A stretch of 64,000 nt of DNA from Pseudomonas sp. Irchel s3h17 (GCF_900187505.1 NZ_FYDL01000002.1:124001-188000), one strand, 5' to 3'. Numbered from the stretch's first letter, positions 26,779-37,410 are shown. Numbers and translations are program-made. The notes: a model not told the origin generated them from the sequence alone.

Positions 26779-27879
26779 TTACTCCTTGACCGCCAGGTTG
26801 ACCGCGCGGTTGGAGCGATCCACCGGCCGCACTGGCTGGCCGTCGTGGAGCACATGGACACCGGCCGCCACCACCCAGTCGCTGGCCGTCAGTCCTTCAA
26901 GCACCGGTACGCTTTTCTCACCGAAGGCCCCGACGCGAACCGGCGCCTTGCGCACGGTGCTGTCGGCGTTCACCACCCAGACGTAGGTCGCACCGTTTTC
27001 AGCGGTGAGTGCCGAGAGCGGCACTGAAAGGGGCACCACGTCCGTGGTTTGAATGAATACCCGAGCGCTTTGACCGAGTTCGGCCGCCACCTTGCCGGCG
27101 CTGAAAGCGATGCGGGCGGCAAAGGTGCGGGATTTGGGATCAGCGGCTGGCGACAACTCGCGGATGCTGCCGGCAAAGCGCTGCCCCGGCTGGCTCCACA
27201 GCTCAACGGTGACCGGCTGGCCGATCTTGAACCGGCCAAACCCTTGCTCCGGCAGACTGATCAAGACTTCACGCTCGCCGTCGGTAGCCAGGGTGAACAC
27301 GGTTTGCCCCGCGGCCACGACCTGGCCGACTTCCACGGCGCGCTTGGCCACCACCCCGTCACGCGGCGCGCGCAAGACGGCGTAGCTGGCCTGATTGTTG
27401 GCGACATCGAACTCAGCCTTGATCTGCTTGAGACGTGCTTCACCGGATCGGTAGAGATTTTCCGCGTTGTCGTACTGCGAGCGGCTGACCAACTGACGCT
27501 CCATCAGGGTCTTGTAGCGATCACGCTCGGTGCGCACCAGGTTCAGATTGGCAGTGGCCGCCGCCACTTGGGCACGGGTTGCTTCCAACTGCAGCCGTAC
27601 ATCCTCGGGATCGAGTTCGGCCAGTGCCTGATTGGCTTTGACCCGCTCCCCCTCCTCGACCAGTCGTCGGTTGACTTTGCCGCCAATGCGAAAGGCCAGG
27701 TCCGGCTCATAGCGTGCGCGGACTTCGCCAGGATAGCTGTCCATCGCCTGTGCGGAGGGCTCTGGCTGAACCACCATGGCCGGGCGAACGGCGACTTGCA
27801 CCGGTTCTTCGTGACCACACGCAGCCAACAAAAACGCCAGGCTGGCTGGCAACACGAGAGGCAAGGCATAGCGGAACAT
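26779..27879 (-). CDS. RND efflux periplasmic adaptor lipoprotein (membrane fusion protein)
   Basis: This 366-residue adaptor has a lipoprotein signal (FLLAACGHEEP). The biotinyl-lipoyl-like half is FRIGGKVNRRLVEEGERVKANQALAEL, followed by a coiled-coil hairpin (residues about 105-165) and the second lipoyl half LRAPRDGVVAKRAVEVGQVV. Beta-barrel and membrane-proximal domains follow. It links the RND pump to an outer-membrane channel. It is co-transcribed with the pump gene downstream and divergent from a TetR regulator that likely controls both. Confidence 0.9.
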   Translation of the reverse strand: MFRYALPLVLPASLAFLLAACGHEEPVQVAVRPAMVVQPEPSAQAMDSYPGEVRARYEPDLAFRIGGKVNRRLVEEGERVKANQALAELDPEDVRLQLEATRAQVAAATANLNLVRTERDRYKTLMERQLVSRSQYDNAENLYRSGEARLKQIKAEFDVANNQASYAVLRAPRDGVVAKRAVEVGQVVAAGQTVFTLATDGEREVLISLPEQGFGRFKIGQPVTVELWSQPGQRFAGSIRELSPAADPKSRTFAARIAFSAGKVAAELGQSARVFIQTTDVVPLSVPLSALTAENGATYVWVVNADSTVRKAPVRVGAFGEKSVPVLEGLTASDWVVAAGVHVLHDGQPVRPVDRSNRAVNLAVKE

Positions 27880-27916
27880 GGCGAAGGACCTTTCGCTAAT
27901 GGTGCTTGGAATAATT

Positions 27917-27930
27917 ATACTGACCAGTAT
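27917..27930. promoter_or_regulatory. Candidate operator for the divergent TetR regulator
   Basis: ATACTG-AC-CAGTAT is a perfect 6-2-6 inverted repeat in the 93-bp gap between the adaptor gene and the TetR gene. A related partial copy (CCAGTCCAGTATTA) lies about 25 bases further, near 27950-27963. AT-rich promoter-like sequence surrounds it. Position and symmetry fit a TetR-family site acting on both genes. Confidence 0.55.
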
Positions 27931-27972
27931 GTTATTAATAGCAAACTCACCAGTCCAGTATTAAAGCGAAGA

Positions 27973-28626
27973 ATGTCCAAGAATCTTTCTGTATCCAACG
28001 GCCCTGGCCGCCCAAAGGATCTCGCCAAGCGCGAAGCTATCCTCGGGGCAGCCAAGCGCCTGTTTCTGAGCAATGGTTACGCGAACACCAGCATGGATGC
28101 GGTAGCGGCTGAGGCCGGGGTTTCGAAGTTGACCGTCTACAGCCACTTCACAGACAAGGAGACGCTGTTCTCCTCGGCCGTCATGGCCAAGTGCGAAGAA
28201 CAATTGCCTACCCTGTTTTTCGAACTGCCCGACGAAATGCCGATCGAGAGCGTGTTGTTGAACATCGCCCGGGGCTTTCATCTGCTGATCAACAGCGATG
28301 AATCGGTGAACCTGCACCGCCTGATGATCACGCTGGGCAGCCAGGACCCGAAGCTGGCGCAGATCTTTTTCGAAGCCGGTCCGCAACGGATGGTGCACGG
28401 CATGGAACGCTTGCTGAGCAAGGTCGACCAATCGGGCGCCCTGCGCATCGACAAACCGCGCAACGCCGCCGAGCATTTTTTCTGCCTGCTCAAGGGTGCG
28501 GGTAATTTCCGCCTGCTCTACGGCTGCGGCGAGCCCTTGACCGGCGACACCGCCGAAGCCCATGTGCGGGAAGTGGTGGAATTGTTCATGCGGGCGTATC
28601 AGCCGGGGAACGTTACAAGCCGCTAG
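27973..28626 (+). CDS. TetR-family repressor divergent from the RND pump
   Basis: This 217-residue regulator has an N-terminal helix-turn-helix (ILGAAKRLFLSNGYANTS, then AVAAEAGVSKLTVYSHFTDKE) and a variable ligand-binding C-terminal domain. The open frame runs back to 27049, but that is the antisense of the adaptor gene; the ATG at 27973 gives the normal TetR N-terminus. Its stop codon lies inside a terminator hairpin. It likely represses the adjacent pump operon and itself; the inducer is unknown. Confidence 0.88.
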   Translation: MSKNLSVSNGPGRPKDLAKREAILGAAKRLFLSNGYANTSMDAVAAEAGVSKLTVYSHFTDKETLFSSAVMAKCEEQLPTLFFELPDEMPIESVLLNIARGFHLLINSDESVNLHRLMITLGSQDPKLAQIFFEAGPQRMVHGMERLLSKVDQSGALRIDKPRNAAEHFFCLLKGAGNFRLLYGCGEPLTGDTAEAHVREVVELFMRAYQPGNVTSR

Positions 28627-28637
28627 TTGCTAGCGGC
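28619..28637. terminator. Hairpin overlapping the TetR stop codon
   Basis: GCCGCTAG (28619-28626) pairs with CTAGCGGC (28630-28637) around TTG. The TetR stop TAG is within the stem. It lies between convergent genes and may serve both. Confidence 0.55.
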
Positions 28638-28659
28638 AAGTAACATCACTGCCCGCCGC

Positions 28660-29442
28660 TTAAGCCTTGAGCGCTTTCTTCGGATAGATGTCGTAACGAC
28701 TGGACTTGCCATCCAGCGCATGGCTCGGCTTGGGCCCTTCAATGCACGGGGCCTTGCGCGGGCGCTTGACCACGACCCGATGGCTGGCCAGCGCCAGGGC
28801 GGCTTCGAGCAGGGCCGGCGCATCCAGGTCGTCACCCACCAGCGGGCGGAACAGGCGCATCTCCTTCTTGACCAGCGCCGTCTTCTCTCGATGAGGGAAC
28901 ATCGGGTCAAGGTAGATGACCTGTGGCGGCTCACCTTCCCAATTGCGCATCAACTCAATCGAATTACCCTTGAGCAAGTGCATGCGCGCCACAATCGGCG
29001 CCACCTCAAAGTCTTCGGCCGCGCGTGCCAGGCCGTCTTCGAGCAAGGCCCCGATCAACGGCTGACGCTCGATCAGGCTCATCTCACACCCCAGGCTCGC
29101 CAATACGAAGCCATCCTTGCCCAGGCCTGCCGTGGCATCCAGCACTCTGGGGCGCACGCCTTGGGCGACGCCAACCGCCTTGGCGATCATCTGTCCGCTG
29201 CCACCGCCATACAAGCGGCGATGGGCCGCGCCGCCCTCGACGAAATCCACCCGCACCGGTCCTGGTGCATCCGGCCCCAACTGCTGCAGCTGTAAACCCT
29301 GCTCACCCACTTGCAGGGCAAACTCGGCATCGTCCAGCAGCAGCGGCAAATTCAATCGCTCGGCCCAGATCCGGGCTTGCGCCTGAAACCCATCGGCCAG
29401 GGCCTCGACTTTGATGCGGCTGGCCGCAGGTTGCTCACTCAT
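28660..29442 (-). CDS. rsmJ: 16S rRNA (guanine(1516)-N2)-methyltransferase RsmJ
   Basis: This 260-residue SAM-dependent methyltransferase matches RsmJ. The family signature [22 protein letters not shown] binds SAM, and [21 protein letters not shown] is the catalytic NPPY-like region in its RsmJ form (DPMFP). The protein methylates G1516 of 16S rRNA. An upstream in-frame start adds 21 residues, but the ATG at 29442 ([10 protein letters not shown]) is more typical. It stands alone, convergent with TetR and divergent from the next gene. Confidence 0.93.
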   Translation of the reverse strand: MSEQPAASRIKVEALADGFQAQARIWAERLNLPLLLDDAEFALQVGEQGLQLQQLGPDAPGPVRVDFVEGGAAHRRLYGGGSGQMIAKAVGVAQGVRPRVLDATAGLGKDGFVLASLGCEMSLIERQPLIGALLEDGLARAAEDFEVAPIVARMHLLKGNSIELMRNWEGEPPQVIYLDPMFPHREKTALVKKEMRLFRPLVGDDLDAPALLEAALALASHRVVVKRPRKAPCIEGPKPSHALDGKSSRYDIYPKKALKA

Positions 29443-29535
29443 CAGAAAACACACTCGAAAAATTAATGATCGGCCAAAACGGCCGATAACCAAACTATCG
29501 AGCATTTTGCCAGAGCTGAGCGTCGACCGAGAGAA

Positions 29536-30156
29536 ATGTCAGACATTCAACGTGTACCCGCAGGCTTTATTACGCCTTACCGCGAATACAGCCGCCACAA
29601 CACCCAGACACTGAGCGGTGTCAGTCACCTGTGGCAGGATTTCTTTGCCCAGGCGCTGGCCGATCAGTCGGGTGACGGGCTACCCGCTGCTGACGCATAC
29701 CCGCCCTTCGTCATCGACAGCCCGGACGAACCGGCAGGTGGTTCCGACCTGCTGGCCAAGATCGTCACGCAACGCGCCTGCGATGTCGTAGACACCGAGA
29801 TTCGCCCGCCGGAGCCTCTGTTCCTGCCCATTGCCGAATTCGACATGGAGCTGGCCGACAAACCAGCCCCGCCGTTCCCGCCTGAAGAGATCGTTGCCCA
29901 GCAATCGCAGCAGGAGTTCGACAGCAAATGGGTACGCCCACTGGTGCTCACGGCCGGCCAGCCATTGCCTGAACCGGGCCCGGCGCCGGCACCTCGCTCG
30001 CTGTTCCTGCCGATTGCCGAGTTCGAACTCGAACTGCTGCCGCCTCCCGCGCAGCCCTTTGCCCCTGAAGAACTGCAGGAGCAACAGCAACAATTCGATT
30101 TCGACAGCCGCTGGGCGCGCCCGATCGTCCTGCACAACCTGCGCCTCGCCGCCTGA
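29536..30156 (+). CDS. Pseudomonas hypothetical protein with an internal 44-residue duplication
   Basis: This 206-residue proline/glutamate-rich soluble protein contains two tandem copies of a 44-residue unit (residues 95-138 and 156-199). Each starts LFLPIAEF and ends with [11 protein letters not shown] or [11 protein letters not shown], joined by a proline-rich linker. The first 90 residues are unrelated. It has no signal peptide, membrane helix or recognised domain. Repeats plus Gln-rich centres (QQSQQ, QEQQQQ) suggest a binding or scaffolding role, but that is a guess. The ATG follows GAGAGAAATG. The gene is convergent with the next and shares its terminator. Confidence 0.75.
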   Translation: MSDIQRVPAGFITPYREYSRHNTQTLSGVSHLWQDFFAQALADQSGDGLPAADAYPPFVIDSPDEPAGGSDLLAKIVTQRACDVVDTEIRPPEPLFLPIAEFDMELADKPAPPFPPEEIVAQQSQQEFDSKWVRPLVLTAGQPLPEPGPAPAPRSLFLPIAEFELELLPPPAQPFAPEELQEQQQQFDFDSRWARPIVLHNLRLAA

Positions 30157-30160
30157 GCCG

Positions 30161-30189
30161 GGCCAGGCACGCTCCTGCCCCGCCTGGCC
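30161..30189. terminator. Shared hairpin between convergent genes
   Basis: GGCCAGGC (30161-30168) and GCCTGGCC (30182-30189) are exact reverse complements with a 13-base loop. They sit in the 43-bp gap between two convergent genes. Confidence 0.5.
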
Positions 30190-30199
30190 ACGACGCCTC

Positions 30200-31021
30200 T
30201 CAACCCTTGAACAATTGATTGGCCTGCGAATACGGCATGGTTCGCTCGGTGAAGGTAAAGGTCCCCTGATCGTGAATCTCCCGGGCTGCCCGGTAGAACT
30301 CACCGTAAGCCGCCAGTGCCAGGGCCGAGCCAACGCTGATGCGCTTGACCCCCATTTCACTGAGCTGCGCCACACTCAGCTTCAGGCCACCGGACATCAG
30401 CACATTGACCGGCTTCGGCGCCACCGCACGCACCACCGCCAGCACCTCTTCGGCCGTGCGCAGGCCCGGCGCGTACAGCACATCGGCACCGGCTTCGGCG
30501 AAGGCCTGCAAGCGGCGAATGGTATCGGCCAGGTCCGGATTGCCGTGCAGGTAGTTTTCGGCACGGGCCGTCAGGGTGAACGGGAATGGCAGGCTGCGCG
30601 CGGCCGCGACCGCCGCGTCAATCCGCGCCAGCGCATGGTCGAAGCAGTAGATCGGCGCGCCTGCACGACCGGTCGCATCCTCGATCGAGCCACCGACGGC
30701 ACCGGCACTGGCGGCGCCCAGCACACTTTGTGCGGACTGTTGCGGGTCGTCGGCGAAGCCGTTTTCCAGATCGACCGCTACCGGAAGATTCGTGGCCGCG
30801 ACAATCGCCCGGACGTTGGCCAGGGTGTCCTCGAGTTTCAACGCACCGTCCGGACGGCCCATCGAAAAGGCATAACCGGCACTGGTGGTCGCCAGCGCCT
30901 GATAACCCAGGCTGGCGAGCATTTTTGCCGAACCGGCGTCCCATGGGTTGGGGATTACAAAGGCCCCGGCACCTTCGTGCAAGGCCTTGAACGCTTGAGC
31001 TCTAAGGGTTTGCGCATCCAT
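30200..31021 (-). CDS. Isocitrate lyase/PEP mutase-family protein
   Basis: This 273-residue TIM-barrel protein of the isocitrate lyase/phosphonomutase superfamily carries FVIPNPWDAGSAKML, TTSAGYAFSMGRPDG, PVAVDLENGFADDP (metal-binding acid region) and GGSIEDATG. The classical isocitrate lyase KKCGH motif is absent. Members of this short subgroup include oxaloacetate hydrolases, carboxyvinyl-carboxyphosphonate phosphorylmutase relatives and methylisocitrate lyases, so the exact reaction is open. It is 33 bp downstream of the DUF72 gene and may be co-transcribed with it. Confidence 0.85.
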   Translation of the reverse strand: MDAQTLRAQAFKALHEGAGAFVIPNPWDAGSAKMLASLGYQALATTSAGYAFSMGRPDGALKLEDTLANVRAIVAATNLPVAVDLENGFADDPQQSAQSVLGAASAGAVGGSIEDATGRAGAPIYCFDHALARIDAAVAAARSLPFPFTLTARAENYLHGNPDLADTIRRLQAFAEAGADVLYAPGLRTAEEVLAVVRAVAPKPVNVLMSGGLKLSVAQLSEMGVKRISVGSALALAAYGEFYRAAREIHDQGTFTFTERTMPYSQANQLFKG

Positions 31022-31054
31022 TGGCTCGCTCCTGTAGAAGGGAATGACCCGTCG

Positions 31055-31915
31055 TCAGAGCAAGCCCAGTTGCTCCGCGACGGGCTCTCTGTATAGCTCA
31101 GGCAGGGCCGGCAAGCCAGGCAGGCGTGCCATCAACCGGGTATGAAAGCGCTGGGCCAATGCGGCGGCCAACAGGTTATCCGCGGTGTGCAGGAAGATGT
31201 ACGGCGTACGGTCTTCCTCGATCCATTGGGCGATTTTCTCGACCCAGGGCGTGAGAAAGACCTCGTTGGCCTCCAGCACTGGATGACCGATGAAGCGCAC
31301 CTGCGGGAACCGGGTGAAGGCCGCCGGGCGGGGCGGCACATTGGGCTTCTTGGCTTGCGCATGGAGCACCGAAGGCTCGGTCGAGGTGCAACTGAACAAC
31401 GCCCGAGGATCCAGGCAGATGCGCTCCACGCCACGGTCCAGCAACAAGCGATTGAGCATCCGCTCGGCATCGCCCTTGGCAAAGAAGTCCCGATGCCGGA
31501 CCTCAACCGCCAAGGGCCGTTGCAAGCCATCGATAAAGCCGGCCAGTTCAGCGATGCGCTGCGGGGTAAACGCCGCCGACAGCTGCAACCACAGCGGTGC
31601 GACCCGTTCACCGAGCGGAGCGAGAAGCTGCACGAAGCTATCGGCCGCGGTGATTTGCTCGCGCAGGTCGCCGCCGTGACTGACGTCACTGGGGAACTTG
31701 GCGGTGAAGCGAAAGTGCTCGGGCATGGTCTGCACCCAGCGTTCTACCGTCGCCGGGGCGGGACGTGCATAAAACGTGGTGTTGCCTTCGACAGCGTTGA
31801 ACACCTGGGTGTACAGGCCAAGCAGTTCATGGGGGCGGGCATTGTGTGGATACAGGTAGTCGCGCCAGGCGTTTTCGCTCCAGGACGGGCAACCGAGGTA
31901 ATAAGGCAGCCGCAT
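31055..31915 (-). CDS. DUF72 family protein (YecE-like)
   Basis: This 286-residue TIM-barrel-like DUF72 protein begins YYLGCPSWSENAWRDYLYP and contains YTQVFNAVEGNTTFYARP, FRFTAKFPSDVSH, LAVEVRHRDFF and TPYIFLHTADN, all family hallmarks. The biochemical role is unknown. Its start overlaps the stop of the upstream small gene by one base, so the two are coupled. Confidence 0.88.
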   Translation of the reverse strand: MRLPYYLGCPSWSENAWRDYLYPHNARPHELLGLYTQVFNAVEGNTTFYARPAPATVERWVQTMPEHFRFTAKFPSDVSHGGDLREQITAADSFVQLLAPLGERVAPLWLQLSAAFTPQRIAELAGFIDGLQRPLAVEVRHRDFFAKGDAERMLNRLLLDRGVERICLDPRALFSCTSTEPSVLHAQAKKPNVPPRPAAFTRFPQVRFIGHPVLEANEVFLTPWVEKIAQWIEEDRTPYIFLHTADNLLAAALAQRFHTRLMARLPGLPALPELYREPVAEQLGLL

Positions 31916-32211
31916 CAGATGTGCAGGTCGAGACCCAGCACTTCCGTATCCCAGTCGACAAACGTGGCGGTGCTGAGGTAGCTGGCCAGGGCCATCGCCA
32001 CGGTTTTGCTCATGGCGCGCTGGTAAAGCAGGTCTTGCGGACGGGCGGGAAGATTACTCGAGCGCTGGGCCGCACGGGCTGCCAGTTGCTCTTCGGAAGG
32101 GATTGACTGCTCGTCATCGATGTCCTCGACGCACTCGTCCACAGACGCATGGCCCTTACGGGGCTTGCGCGCAATGGGATAGGACTGGGAAGAAAAGCCG
32201 TCTATGCGCAT
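31915..32211 (-). CDS. Small hypothetical protein coupled to DUF72 gene
   Basis: This 98-residue protein has an acidic, probably disordered first half (ECVEDIDDEQSIPSEEQ). A C-terminal amphipathic helix (LYQRAMSKTVAMALASYLS) ends in FVDWDTEVLGLDLHI. No domain is recognised. The one-base overlap with the DUF72 start supports translation as a pair. Its upstream flank carries a REPIN. Confidence 0.7.
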   Translation of the reverse strand: MRIDGFSSQSYPIARKPRKGHASVDECVEDIDDEQSIPSEEQLAARAAQRSSNLPARPQDLLYQRAMSKTVAMALASYLSTATFVDWDTEVLGLDLHI

Positions 32212-32353
32212 AGGTGCGTGCTCACGATCAATGATGGCAATTTAGCGGCACTTCCTGAAGTGCGCAAATTGCCAAGTGATAACTAGAACACATAAAAGCA
32301 AAAAGGTTTAAAAGCGCAGGCAAGAAACTGACGATTGGAATCGCTTGCTCTTT

Positions 32354-32465
32354 GTGGCGAGGGAGCTTGCTCCCGTTCGGGTGCGAAGCGCCCGCAGATC
32401 AGTTTACGCGGCAGTGCAATTTTGGGGTCGCTGCGCGACCCAGCGGGAGCAAGCTCCCTCGCCAC
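32354..32465. repeat. REPIN of the GTGGCGAGGGAGC type
   Basis: GTGGCGAGGGAGCTTGCTCC then CG (32354-32375) recurs exactly inverted as CGGGAGCAAGCTCCCTCGCC then AC (32444-32465). A spacer of 68 bases with its own short hairpin (GGTCGCTGCGCGACC near 32425-32440) lies between. Confidence 0.88.
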
Positions 32466-32507
32466 GGTAGTGAGCAACCCTAGCCTTGATCAAACAACAC
32501 TATGGCG

Positions 32508-33182
32508 TTAACGGGCCTTGGGCGTCGCCACCTTGTCACGCAGATACACTGGCTGCGCATCGTCGGCCGGGATGGCTTCTCCACGTGCCCAGGCGAACTG
32601 CGCGAGGGTCAGCAGGTCCTGTGCGTGCGGCAGCATGCCAGCGTCCTGCCCGCTCAGGCTGACGGCAATCCGCTCGCCATAGCCCCAACCGGTGCCCGCG
32701 CCGAACCAGTCACCCGAAGCCTCTGCCGGCAACGCCGCCGCTTCCGGTGGCAGTACGGCTTCAGCCCCCACCAGGCGCATTTCACCGTCTGTTTCGCGGT
32801 AGCAACCCCAGTAGACCTCATCCATCCGCGCATCAATGGCCGCTGCCACTTGGGTGGCGCCGTGCTCACGCAACGCACGCTGCGCCAGCACGGCCAGGTT
32901 GGAGACGGGCAACACCGGGCGATCCAGGGCGAACGCCAGGCCCTGCACCACGCCAATGGCAATCCGCACCCCGGTAAACGCCCCCGGCCCACGCCCGAAC
33001 GCTATCGCATCGACGGCCTGCAAGGTGGTGCCGGCGTCCGCCAGCAGTTGCTGGATCATCGGCAGCAGCTTCTGCGCATGCAGGCGCGGGATCACCTCGT
33101 AATGGCTCGTCACTTTGCCGTCATGCAGCAAGGCAACGGAGCAAGCTTCAGTCGCGGTGTCCAGGGCCAGCAAGGTACTCAT
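32508..33182 (-). CDS. tsaB: tRNA t6A biosynthesis protein TsaB
   Basis: This 224-residue ASKHA-fold protein partners TsaD in making threonylcarbamoyladenosine on tRNA. The N-terminus STLLALDTATEACSVALL and the segment AIAFGRGPGAFTGVRIAIGV are the classic TsaB signatures. The open frame extends 20 residues upstream, but the ATG at 33182 gives the conserved start. It lies downstream of adk on the same strand, separated by adk's terminator. TcdA at 10943 acts on the same modified base later. Confidence 0.93.
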   Translation of the reverse strand: MSTLLALDTATEACSVALLHDGKVTSHYEVIPRLHAQKLLPMIQQLLADAGTTLQAVDAIAFGRGPGAFTGVRIAIGVVQGLAFALDRPVLPVSNLAVLAQRALREHGATQVAAAIDARMDEVYWGCYRETDGEMRLVGAEAVLPPEAAALPAEASGDWFGAGTGWGYGERIAVSLSGQDAGMLPHAQDLLTLAQFAWARGEAIPADDAQPVYLRDKVATPKAR

Positions 33183-33229
33183 CGATGTATCCGTCAGGGA
33201 GGTGGTCAAAAGTGCGCCAGTATAAACAA

Positions 33230-33253
33230 CAACGGCCCGCAAGCGGGCCGTTG
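33230..33253 (-). terminator. Terminator between adk and tsaB
   Basis: CAACGGCCCGC (33230-33240) pairs with GCGGGCCGTTG (33243-33253): an 11-bp perfect stem with a two-base spacer. On the minus strand it follows the adk stop by 22 bases and is followed by TTGTTTATA. Confidence 0.75.
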
Positions 33254-33275
33254 AAGGTACAGCAAATCAGCTTTC

Positions 33276-34022
<747 letters not shown>

Positions 34023-34152
34023 TCAAGATACACAGCAGGCACGGACCACACAAGCCGTCGAAAGTCGGAGGAACCCGGGCCTGCCATGCCCTTGCGACGA
34101 GGTATTCCAAGTCGCAACCCCATAACAAAGTGTCGCCTGAGAAACGCCAGCC

Positions 34153-34189
34153 GCCGTTTCCCAGCCCTCTTCTTGGGCTGCGAAACGGC
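34153..34189 (-). terminator. Long hairpin after ppc
   Basis: GCCGTTTC (34153-34160) pairs with GAAACGGC (34182-34189) and CAGCCC (34162-34167) with GGGCTG (34175-34180), with one C/C mismatch between them. It lies 22 bases past the ppc stop on the minus strand. No U-run follows. Confidence 0.55.
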
Positions 34190-34211
34190 CGCCAGAATTG
34201 TCCGCAAGGCC

Positions 34212-36842
34212 TTAGCCGGTATTGCGCAAACCGGCGGCAATCCCCGCCACAGACACCAGCAGCGCCTGTTCCACCGGGCTGCCCTGTGCCACGTCCTGCT
34301 GCCGGGAACGGGCAAGCAACTCGGCCTGCAGTAGATGAAGCGGGTCCAGGTAAGTGTTACGTAACCGGATGAACTCCAGGGTGTCTGGGCTATGGGCCAG
34401 TAGCTGCGACTGACCGGTCAGCCCCAGCACGACCGAACAGGCCTGCGACAATAGGTCGCGTAAATGCGCACCCAAAGGCAGCAAATCAGGCTCCACCAAA
34501 CGCTCATCGTAGGACCGGGCGATGTCCGCGTCTGCCTTGGCCAGCACCATTTCCAGCATATCGATCCGGGTGCGGAAGAACGGCCATTGCTCACGCATCT
34601 GCGCCAGCAACTCACCCTCGCCACGGGCCAGCGCCTTGCTCAGCGCCGCTTCCCAGCCCAGCCAGGCCGGCAGCATCAAGCGGGTTTGGGTCCAGCCGAA
34701 AATCCACGGGATCGCCCGCAGGCTTTCGATCCCGCCGGCACGGCGCTTGGCCGGACGGCTGCCCAGCGGCAAGCGCCCCAGTTCCTGCTCAGGGGTGGAC
34801 TGGCGGAAGTACTCGACGAACTGCGGGTTGTCCCGGACCACGGCGCGGTAGGCGCTGACACCGTCGGCCGCCAGTTCGTCCATCACGCCTCGCCATGCCG
34901 GGGCAGGCGGCGGAGGCGGTAGCAAGGTCGCTTCGAGTACGGCCGCCAGGTAGAGGTTGAGGTTTTGCTCGGCGATGTCTGGCAGGCCGAATTTGAAACG
35001 AATCATTTCCCCCTGTTCGGTGGTGCGGAAACGCCCCGCGACCGAACCCGGTGGCTGCGACAGAATCGCCGCATGGGCCGGGCCACCGCCGCGCCCCACG
35101 GTGCCGCCGCGACCATGGAACAACAGCAATTCAACTTGTTGTTCACGGCAGATCTCCACCAGGCGCTCCTGTGCCCGGTACTGCGCCCATGCCGCCGCCG
35201 TGGTGCCGGCGTCCTTGGCCGAGTCGGAGTAACCGATCATCACTTCCTGCGGGCCCTGCAACCGGGCGCGGTAACCCGGCAACAGTAACAGTTGCTCGAT
35301 CACCGGCCCGGCGTTGTCCAGGTCGGCGAGGGTCTCGAACAGCGGCACCACGCGCATCGGCCGCTGGACCCCGGCCTCTTTGAGCAACAGTTGCACCGCG
35401 AGCACGTCCGAGGCCGCGCCCGCCATGGAAATCACATACGACCCCAGTGACGCCGCCGGGGCTGCCGCGATCTCACGGCAGGTCGCCAGGACTTCCGCGG
35501 TGTCGGCCGAGGGTTTGAAGTGCGTGGGCAACAGGGGGCGACGATTGTTCAGCTCGGCCATCAGGAAGCTGATGCGCGCCTCCTCGTCCCAGGCTTCATA
35601 GCGGCCAAGCCCCAGATAGTCGGTGATTTCGGTCATCGCCGAGCTATGGCGCGATGAGTCCTGACGCACGTCCAGGCGCACCAGGAACAGACCGAACGTC
35701 ACCGCTCGACGCAAGCAGTCCAGCAGCGGGCCATCGGCAATCACACCCATGCCGCATTCGTGCAGCGACTGGTAGCACAGCTCCAGCGGATCGAGCAGGT
35801 CACGGTTGTGGCACAGCACGTCAGCCCCTCCCGGGGTGGTCGCCGCCAGCGAGGCCTGCGCCCACTGACGGGTCGCCCGCAGGCGCTCGCGCAGTTGCTT
35901 GAGCACCGCACGGTAAGGTTCGGCACTGTCCCCCGCCTTGTCCCGCAAGGCAGCGCTGGCCTGCTGCATCGACAGGTCGGACGCCAATTGATCGACATCG
36001 CGCAGGTACAGGTCCGCCGCCATCCAGCGCGCCAGCAGCAGGACTTCACGGGTAACGGCGGCGGTCACGTTCGGGTTGCCGTCCCGGTCACCGCCCATCC
36101 ACGAAGCGAACCGGATCGGCGCGGCTTCCAGCGGCAAGCGCAGGCCGGTGGCGGCCAGCAAGGCCTGATCGGCCTTGCGCAGGTAATGGGGGATCGCCTG
36201 CCATAGCGAATGCTCGATCACGGCAAAGCCCCACTTGGCCTCGTCCACCGGAGTGGGTCGGGTGCGACGGATTTCCTCGGTGTGCCAGGCTTCGGCAATC
36301 AGCCGCTGCAAGCGCTGCCGGATCTGCTCGCGCTCGGCGCTGGTCAAGTCGCGATGATCCTGTGCCGCCAGTTGCGCGGCGATCGCGTCGTATTTCTGGA
36401 TCAGGGTGCGGCGGGCCACTTCGGTCGGGTGCGCGGTCAGCACCAACTCGATGTCCAGGCGCCCCAGTTGCCTGGCCAGCGCCTCCGCGCCATGCCCCTC
36501 GGCTCGTAGCCGCGCCAGCAGTTCAGGCAATACGCGCGCCTCGAACGGTGCCGGCTGCGACTCCTCACGGCGGTGAATCAGCTGATACTGCTCGGCGATG
36601 TTCGCCAGATTGAGAAACTGATTGAACGCGCGCGCCACGGGCAGCAGGTCGTCTTCACTCAATTGATTGAGGCTGGCACTCAGTTGCGCGTCCATCGAGC
36701 CGCGTCGATCGGCCTTGGCACCTTTGCGGATCTGCTCGATCTTGTCGAGAAACCCATCGCCGTATTGCTCACGGATGGTGTTGCCCAACAACTCTCCCAA
36801 CAGGTGAACATCCTCGCGCAAGCGTGCATCGATATCGGTCAT
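34212..36842 (-). CDS. ppc: Phosphoenolpyruvate carboxylase
   Basis: This 876-residue enzyme carboxylates PEP to oxaloacetate to refill the TCA cycle. The first catalytic motif is [14 protein letters not shown] with its histidine. [11 protein letters not shown] is the second family block. [25 protein letters not shown] (in two parts) carries the glycine-rich loop, and the protein ends in the invariant RNTG. The ATG at 36842 ([11 protein letters not shown]) is chosen over a longer frame. It is not obviously in an operon with adk: the 288-bp gap contains a hairpin. Confidence 0.96.
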   Translation of the reverse strand: MTDIDARLREDVHLLGELLGNTIREQYGDGFLDKIEQIRKGAKADRRGSMDAQLSASLNQLSEDDLLPVARAFNQFLNLANIAEQYQLIHRREESQPAPFEARVLPELLARLRAEGHGAEALARQLGRLDIELVLTAHPTEVARRTLIQKYDAIAAQLAAQDHRDLTSAEREQIRQRLQRLIAEAWHTEEIRRTRPTPVDEAKWGFAVIEHSLWQAIPHYLRKADQALLAATGLRLPLEAAPIRFASWMGGDRDGNPNVTAAVTREVLLLARWMAADLYLRDVDQLASDLSMQQASAALRDKAGDSAEPYRAVLKQLRERLRATRQWAQASLAATTPGGADVLCHNRDLLDPLELCYQSLHECGMGVIADGPLLDCLRRAVTFGLFLVRLDVRQDSSRHSSAMTEITDYLGLGRYEAWDEEARISFLMAELNNRRPLLPTHFKPSADTAEVLATCREIAAAPAASLGSYVISMAGAASDVLAVQLLLKEAGVQRPMRVVPLFETLADLDNAGPVIEQLLLLPGYRARLQGPQEVMIGYSDSAKDAGTTAAAWAQYRAQERLVEICREQQVELLLFHGRGGTVGRGGGPAHAAILSQPPGSVAGRFRTTEQGEMIRFKFGLPDIAEQNLNLYLAAVLEATLLPPPPPAPAWRGVMDELAADGVSAYRAVVRDNPQFVEYFRQSTPEQELGRLPLGSRPAKRRAGGIESLRAIPWIFGWTQTRLMLPAWLGWEAALSKALARGEGELLAQMREQWPFFRTRIDMLEMVLAKADADIARSYDERLVEPDLLPLGAHLRDLLSQACSVVLGLTGQSQLLAHSPDTLEFIRLRNTYLDPLHLLQAELLARSRQQDVAQGSPVEQALLVSVAGIAAGLRNTG

Positions 36843-37058
36843 CAGCAGTTCTCCAACGAATGGCGGAAGGCTTTTGAGGCTCCGGCGTAGAACCCCAAGA
36901 GTGCCGCCCATAGCCGGTTCTTACAAGCAAGCGACAAATCGACGGTAAACCCTGTGGCTTGCGGCTAGTCTCATAAGTAAGCCACACCAGGGCTTGCCAC
37001 CGGCCACGGCCGGACACTCATCACGCCCTGCCACGAGCAGGGACACACTGAGGTCATT

Positions 37059-37403
37059 ATGAAAATCCGTGAACTGGCCCAGCATTGGGAAGAAACCGCC
37101 ACAGGGCGCTTGACCGAGACTGGCTACACCCTGCACCTGGATGTCGAAACCGCCGCCCGCCTGGCGGCGCTCAGCGAAATGTACCCGAAACGGCGCCCCG
37201 AGGAACTGCTGGGGGAATTGATCGGCGCGGCCCTGGAAGAGCTCGAAGCGAGCTTCCCGTATGTGAAGGGCCAGCACGTTGTCGCCACCGATGAAGAAGG
37301 GGATCCGCTGTACGAGGACGTCGGACCTACGCCACGTTTCCTCGCCCTGTCGCGGCAACATCTGCACCAATTGTCGGCGACAAGCGACAAGCAGAAACAC
37401 TGA
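37059..37403 (+). CDS. Conserved Pseudomonas hypothetical protein (sometimes labelled pilin assembly protein)
   Basis: This 114-residue acidic protein has an N-terminal RELAQHWEETATGRLT and a helix pair YTLHLDVETAARLAALSEMYPKRR (ribbon-helix-helix-like spacing, seen by eye only), then ELLGELIGAALEELEASFPYV. Genes at this position beside ppc are conserved in pseudomonads. The database label 'pilin assembly' has no visible support here. It is divergent from ppc, with GAGG upstream of the ATG. Confidence 0.78.
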   Translation: MKIRELAQHWEETATGRLTETGYTLHLDVETAARLAALSEMYPKRRPEELLGELIGAALEELEASFPYVKGQHVVATDEEGDPLYEDVGPTPRFLALSRQHLHQLSATSDKQKH

Positions 37404-37410
37404 TGAACCG

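Noticed and set aside
27049..27972. Long plus-strand extension of the TetR frame
   Set aside because: It is the antisense of the adaptor gene and has no helix-turn-helix; the regulator begins at 27973.
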